Below, piece after piece: positions 12,545 through 15,649 of a stretch of 15,649 nucleotides of DNA (its first letter is position 1; every line of letters starts with the position of its first letter). The position numbers were made by a program, and so were the translations under genes. A model generated the notes under the pieces. The model was not told the DNA's origin, searched no databases, and worked only from the letters and a program-made list of their open reading frames with translations. This stretch comes from Candidatus Avelusimicrobium faecicola (GTDB lineage Bacteria > Elusimicrobiota > Elusimicrobia > Elusimicrobiales > Elusimicrobiaceae). Where the stretch lies: NCBI GenBank assembly GCA_900540405.1, contig UQFW01000036.1:1-15649 (forward strand), written 5' to 3'.

Positions 12545-13138
12545 CTAATTCCCTAATTTCATAAATTCGGCAATGCCGCCCAGCACCATATCTACGGACA
12601 TTAAAATAAGAATCATACCCGTTAAACGCTCAATGGCCACCAGGCCGCGTTTGCCCAACAGGGTGCTGATAGGAAAGGACAACATCAAAATAACCGAGTT
12701 AATAAGCGAGGCCACCAACACCACGCCTAACGTCACCAGTTTATTGGGCGCCTGGGCGGAAAGAATCATCACCATAGAAAGCGCCGCCGGGCCCGCCACC
12801 AGCGGGATAGCCAACGGCACCACAAAGGGTTCGTCTTCTTTGGGGTCGGTTTTTACTTCGTCTTCCCCACCGAACACCAATTTAACGGAAATGATAAACA
12901 GGATAATCCCGCCCGCTACACTTAAAGAAAACGGCCGCACGCCAAACGCGCGCAAGAACCATTTACCCATAAACAAAAAGCCCACCATAATTACAAGGGC
13001 GATGCCCAGTTCGCGCAACAGAACGGTTTTGCGCCGTTCCGGCGCTACCTTTTTAAGCGCGGCAATAAACAAAGGGATATTGCCGAATCCATCCATTACC
13101 AAAGATAAGGTAATTACGGAAGAAATGAAAAAGTCCAT
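12545..13138 (-). CDS. MarC family integral membrane protein
   Basis: A 197-residue protein with about six hydrophobic segments, matching MarC/UPF0056 in length and landmarks: LVMDGFGNIPLFIAALK near the N-terminus, the GGIILFIISVKLVFG helix, PFVVPLAIPLVAGPAALSMVMIL in the middle and a GLVAIERLTGMILILMSVDMVL C-terminal helix. The transport substrate of the family is not established; an older link with multiple antibiotic resistance was not confirmed. AAGGAGA precedes the ATG. It is the first gene of the operon with the thioredoxin/CcdA fusion and two pilin genes, and is divergent from the ClC gene. Confidence 0.92.
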   Translation of the reverse strand: MDFFISSVITLSLVMDGFGNIPLFIAALKKVAPERRKTVLLRELGIALVIMVGFLFMGKWFLRAFGVRPFSLSVAGGIILFIISVKLVFGGEDEVKTDPKEDEPFVVPLAIPLVAGPAALSMVMILSAQAPNKLVTLGVVLVASLINSVILMLSFPISTLLGKRGLVAIERLTGMILILMSVDMVLGGIAEFMKLGN

Positions 13139-13196
13139 AATAAAAATTCTCCTTGGGCCGCTAAAAGGCCCGGGCGGCGTGGATGCCGTCTATTAG

Positions 13197-13205
13197 ATTA
13201 TAGCA
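13197..13205 (-). promoter_or_regulatory. Extended -10 promoter of the marC operon
   Basis: TGC followed by a perfect TATAAT (13202-13197) makes an extended -10 element; no clear -35 box is seen. The start site near 13190 gives a leader of about 52 bases that contains AAGGAGA. Confidence 0.6.
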
Positions 13206-13249
13206 AAATACGCTCCCAACGGCAGGGGCTCTAACTTAATTTTAACCGT

Positions 13250-13278
13250 TTGTAGGCGGGGCCCCAATTTAGTACCAT
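13250..13278 (+). promoter_or_regulatory. Promoter of the ClC gene (leaderless)
   Basis: TTGTAG (13250-13255), 17 bases, TACCAT (13273-13278). The -10 ends seven bases before the ATG at 13286, and no Shine-Dalgarno sequence precedes the start. Confidence 0.5.
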
Positions 13279-13285
13279 TTATATT

Positions 13286-14662
13286 ATGTTAAATACCAGT
13301 AATAACAGTGTGATACAAATTGTAAAATGGTTTATGCTCGCCACCCTGATAGGGGTTGTGGTGGGCGTGTTGGATGCGGTATTCTTAAAAACATTGGATG
13401 CCGCCATCGGGGCGCGCAACAAGGTGCCGTTCTTTTATTTGGGTATGCCGTTTTTTTTATACGTCTGTATGTTGCTTTCCCGTAAGACCTTCCCCAAAGA
13501 CCGCGACTATACCACCGATGCGGTTGTAAATAAAATTAATAACTATGGGCCTATTTCGTTCCTGTCTATTACCAAAGGGTTCTTTTTATCCATTTTAACC
13601 ATGGTGACGGGCGGCTCCGCCGGTAAAGAGGCCCCCTGCGCGGATGTGGGCGCCGGGGTAAGCTCCATTTTGGCCCGCCTAATGCGTATGGACGCCCACC
13701 ACCAACGCCAAATGATGATTTGCGGCGTAAGCGCCGGGTTTGCCGGGGTGTTCGGCGTGCCGATATCGGGCGCGCTGTTTGGGTTAGAAGTACTTTGGGT
13801 GGGGCATATTTTTTATGAGGTCATGTTCCCGGCATTGGTGGCCGGGATTACCGCCTTCCAAGTGACCCAATTTTTAGGGGTAAACTATATTTATCATCCG
13901 CTCCAGTTTTCGCCGGTGTTTTCGGAGCAGTTCTTCCTAAAAGTAATTATCGCGGGGATGTTTTTTGGGTTGGTTTCCATTTTGTTTATTGAAATTATGA
14001 AATTCACCCGGGTTTTATTCCGCTATTTAACACGGCGCTTGGGCACTTTTTGCACTTGTGCGTTGGGCGGCGTACTGCTAATTACCATTGGGTATGTGTG
14101 TTCCCCCTTGTATTTGGGGTTAGGCATGGCGGGCATTGATAACGTGCTGGCCGGGGCCGCCCCGCAAAGCCCGTTTGGGTTTTTGTATAAAATTGTGACG
14201 ACCTCCATTACGTTTGCCGCCGGAGGGGTGGGCGGTGTGGTGACGCCGATTTTCTTTATCGGGGCGCAAGCGGGCGGTATGCTGGCTAACTTTTTGGGGG
14301 TGGATACGGCCACGTTGGCGGCCCTCGGATTGGTGGCGGTGCTGGCGGGCACGGCCAATACGCCGCTTTCAGCCAGCATTATGGCGATTGAGCTTTTCGG
14401 CGCGGAAATTGCCCCCTATGCCACCATTGCCTGCGTGATTAGCTTTTTGGTGACCGGGCAGCAGAGCATTTACCCCAGCCAGCAAATTTCTTGGGATAGC
14501 GGAAAATCTACGGACGAGCCCGCGCCAACCACGCATTTTAGGCGCCGGAAAAGTGACCACAAAGAGCGTATACCCCAACGCAAAACCTTGCTGAAAAAGG
14601 CGCTCAAAGAAATGGTAAAACACTTAATTCCTACCACCAAAGATTTAGACGATAAAAAATAA
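13286..14662 (+). CDS. ClC family chloride channel or antiporter
   Basis: A 458-residue polytopic membrane protein of the ClC family, which moves chloride or other anions, often in exchange for protons. GGSAGKEAP (109-117) is the GxEGP-type motif with the gating Glu115; GGVGGVVTPIFFIGA (313-327) matches the GGxFxP pore segment; GVSAGFAGVFGVPISGALFGLEVLW is the conserved helix between them. The GSGIP selectivity motif with its chloride-binding serine is not recognisable ahead of GKEAP, so ion preference is uncertain. There is no CBS domain; the last 55 or so residues are a basic, probably cytosolic tail (HFRRRKSDHKERIPQRK). The gene is a single transcription unit with a terminator right after the stop. 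Confidence 0.9.
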   Translation: MLNTSNNSVIQIVKWFMLATLIGVVVGVLDAVFLKTLDAAIGARNKVPFFYLGMPFFLYVCMLLSRKTFPKDRDYTTDAVVNKINNYGPISFLSITKGFFLSILTMVTGGSAGKEAPCADVGAGVSSILARLMRMDAHHQRQMMICGVSAGFAGVFGVPISGALFGLEVLWVGHIFYEVMFPALVAGITAFQVTQFLGVNYIYHPLQFSPVFSEQFFLKVIIAGMFFGLVSILFIEIMKFTRVLFRYLTRRLGTFCTCALGGVLLITIGYVCSPLYLGLGMAGIDNVLAGAAPQSPFGFLYKIVTTSITFAAGGVGGVVTPIFFIGAQAGGMLANFLGVDTATLAALGLVAVLAGTANTPLSASIMAIELFGAEIAPYATIACVISFLVTGQQSIYPSQQISWDSGKSTDEPAPTTHFRRRKSDHKERIPQRKTLLKKALKEMVKHLIPTTKDLDDKK

Positions 14663-14667
14663 AAGTA

Positions 14668-14696
14668 CCCCAAGGCTTTCCAACCTTGGGGTTTTT
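14668..14696 (+). terminator. Terminator of the ClC gene, possibly bidirectional
   Basis: CCCCAAGG (14668-14675) pairs with CCTTGGGG (14684-14691), followed by TTTTT, six bases after the stop codon. On the minus strand the same stem is followed by TACTTTTATTTTTT, so it may also end the convergent pilin transcript. Confidence 0.93.
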
Positions 14697-14773
14697 GATG
14701 TTTGGTAAATAAAATTTTGGGCCGGCGGAAATGGGGACGAAAGAAAAGTGCCGCACCCGCGCTTGCCAGTTTA

Positions 14774-15274
14774 CTAATTAGCAAACCCCAACGACTTACA
14801 AAGCCCACTAATGTGGCTTTCGCAAGTGGTTTTGCCGGGGCTGTCCGAACGGTCTAGCCAAATAGCATACATGGATGTCCAAGTGGGGGACCAGGCACTA
14901 GGGCTCTGATTTTTACCATGATTGGGGACCCCATGTGTATCATAAAAAACCAAATTGGCGGTTGGCCCCGCAAACATATCCACCGCAAACTTATCACACC
15001 ACAACATATAGCGGCCTGTCCCCTCTGTACAGCCGGGGTATTCCACATCCAACTGGTTCCAAAACTCCGGATAATCCCCATTAGCCATATAATAGGTTTC
15101 CATGGCATCTTTTAATGTTTTGCCCGCCGTAATTAACTGCGTATAGCGGCTTTTGGCGACGGCTTTTTCGTATTGCGGCAAAGCCACGCCTGCCAAAATG
15201 CCGATGATAAGTACGACGACCAATAACTCAATCAGCGTAAAGCCGCCTAAACGGCCGAATTTTGCGTTTTTCAT
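14774..15274 (-). CDS. Type IV pilin (PilE-like)
   Basis: A 166-residue prepilin with an 11-residue leader (MKNAKFGRLGG) cut before Phe12, the canonical FTLIELLVVVLIIGILAGVALPQYEKAVAKSR helix and Glu at mature position 5. Downstream come a short helix and strand region (TYYMANGDYPEFWNQLDVEYPGC), FAVDMFAG and a C-terminal Cys151-Cys159 pair; another pair is Cys82-Cys93. It resembles the abundant short PilE-like proteins of Elusimicrobiota and is not close to the three-paralogue family at 9366-11363 beyond the helix. The open frame starts at an ATG at 15286, but I choose the ATG at 15274: TGAGG lies six bases upstream and in part overlaps that earlier ATG. A perfect palindrome abuts this ribosome-binding site. 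Confidence 0.93.
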   Translation of the reverse strand: MKNAKFGRLGGFTLIELLVVVLIIGILAGVALPQYEKAVAKSRYTQLITAGKTLKDAMETYYMANGDYPEFWNQLDVEYPGCTEGTGRYMLWCDKFAVDMFAGPTANLVFYDTHGVPNHGKNQSPSAWSPTWTSMYAIWLDRSDSPGKTTCESHISGLCKSLGFAN

Positions 15275-15285
15275 AAAAAACCTCA

Positions 15286-15327
15286 TTTTTTGATAAATTT
15301 TATTTATACATAAAATTTATCAAAAAA
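15286..15327. repeat. Perfect 18-bp inverted repeat at the pilin ribosome-binding site
   Basis: TTTTTTGATAAATTTTAT (15286-15303) and its exact complement (15310-15327) enclose a six-base loop. On the minus strand the second arm ends directly at the TGAGG ribosome-binding site of the pilin gene. It could be an mRNA hairpin or a protein-binding palindrome. Confidence 0.9.
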
Positions 15328-15521
15328 AAAACAAAACAACCCTTTTCAAAAACGGCAGGCAAAGCCCCCATATTTTAAGGATATTTTTTAACTTTCATCT
15401 TTCCCGCGGACATTTAATTTTAAGTAGTTTTTACTTATTTTATGTTTTTGGGGATGAGCCGATTAGTTAATTGGTGGATGTTTTTGCGCTTTTTCCGCTA
15501 GTTTTTGCCGTTGTTGTTTTC

Positions 15522-15645
15522 GCACCCCTTTGAAGCCGTCTATAAAATTTATTTTTAACGGAGTTATAAAGGCATTTTACTTGTCCGACCGTAGGGAGTT
15601 GTAAAATGCCCGGATAAAAATAAATTTTATGGCTTCCCGGGGTGC
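15522..15645. repeat. 124-base imperfect inverted repeat at the window end
   Basis: Paired blocks from outside in: GCACCCC/GGGGTGC (15522-15528, 15639-15645), GAAGCC/GGCTTC (15532-15537, 15631-15636), ATAAAATTTATTTTTA and its complement (15542-15557, 15615-15630), GGCATTTTAC/GTAAAATGCC (15571-15580, 15601-15610), with a 20-base loop. In all 39 exact pairs with small bulges and a 13/4-base internal loop. Confidence 0.9.
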
Positions 15646-15649
15646 TAGC

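Larger units (their letters stand above)
15275..15649. other. 375-base AT-rich region without a convincing gene
   Basis: This stretch upstream of the last pilin gene holds the 18-bp palindrome (15286-15327), the long inverted repeat (15522-15645) and a 37-codon open stretch on the minus strand (15463-15576) that has no start codon. No clear promoter for the pilin gene was found; TATAAA lies inside the palindrome without a well spaced -35. Confidence 0.7.

Noticed and set aside
12573..13196. A 207-codon plus-strand frame antisense to marC
   Set aside because: No family features; it is the complement of a membrane protein with clear start signals on the other strand.
15275..15286. A four-codon longer start of the pilin gene at 15286
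   Set aside because: That ATG overlaps the TGAGG that serves the ATG at 15274, and lies within the palindrome boundary.
15463..15576. A 37-codon open stretch on the minus strand, Lys/Gln-rich at its end
   Set aside because: No ATG, GTG or TTG with a ribosome-binding site at its head and a stop just before; kept only as part of the inverted-repeat observation.
15522..15649. An integron attC recombination site
   Set aside because: The palindrome lacks recognisable GTTRRRY/RYYYAAC core boxes, no integrase is in the window, and the neighbouring genes are not cassette-like.

Overview
The window looks like a piece of a bacterial chromosome with a Gram-negative envelope, most likely from the Elusimicrobiota (an Elusimicrobium-like gut lineage). 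Four genes encode short type IV pilin-like proteins. Three of them have the N-terminus GFTLIE or GFTLME followed by a long hydrophobic helix, and the set has divergent, cysteine-containing C-termini, which fits that phylum. The phylum assignment is inference; no marker gene such as rRNA is present.

Left part (1-1920, minus strand): a tRNA-Ser(UGA) is followed after only 20 bases by a run of overlapping genes: a TatD-linked type radical SAM protein, a membrane-anchored CBM48-like glycogen-binding protein, tsaE, and tsaB, which is cut by the window edge. TsaE and TsaB belong to the t6A tRNA-modification machinery. Divergent from the tRNA is an RNase Z-like metallo-beta-lactamase-fold gene (1986-2789), apparently leaderless. 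It converges on a low-GC gene for an exported, very divergent DUF362-like protein (2840-3982).

Middle (4071-7458): a minus-strand operon ridA - malQ - sugar-1-phosphate nucleotidyltransferase starts from a good promoter at 7044-7072. RidA removes reactive enamine/imine intermediates, MalQ rearranges alpha-1,4-glucans, and the last gene probably makes an NDP-sugar. Divergent from it, two tandem promoters drive tRNA-Lys(UUU) and tRNA-Glu(UUC). Downstream lies a 324-base non-coding mosaic of repeated terminator-like hairpins and short tandem repeats. A leaderless lipoprotein gene with a long, repeat-rich, Pro/Ala/Glu/Lys tail follows (7783-9093).

Right part (9100-15649): a monocistronic pilin gene with its own promoter and terminator (9366-9920). 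Next is a minus-strand operon marC - thioredoxin/CcdA fusion - pilin - pilin-like gene (13138 down to 10074). The three pilins of this region are paralogues that keep a C-terminal cysteine pair, and two of them are co-transcribed with the periplasmic thioredoxin/CcdA protein, which suggests that pilin disulfides are under local redox control. A ClC-type channel/antiporter gene (plus strand, leaderless) is divergent from marC and converges on a fourth pilin gene at 14774-15274. The last 375 bases carry no convincing gene but hold two strong inverted repeats: a perfect 18-bp palindrome against the pilin ribosome-binding site and an imperfect 124-bp one reaching the window end.
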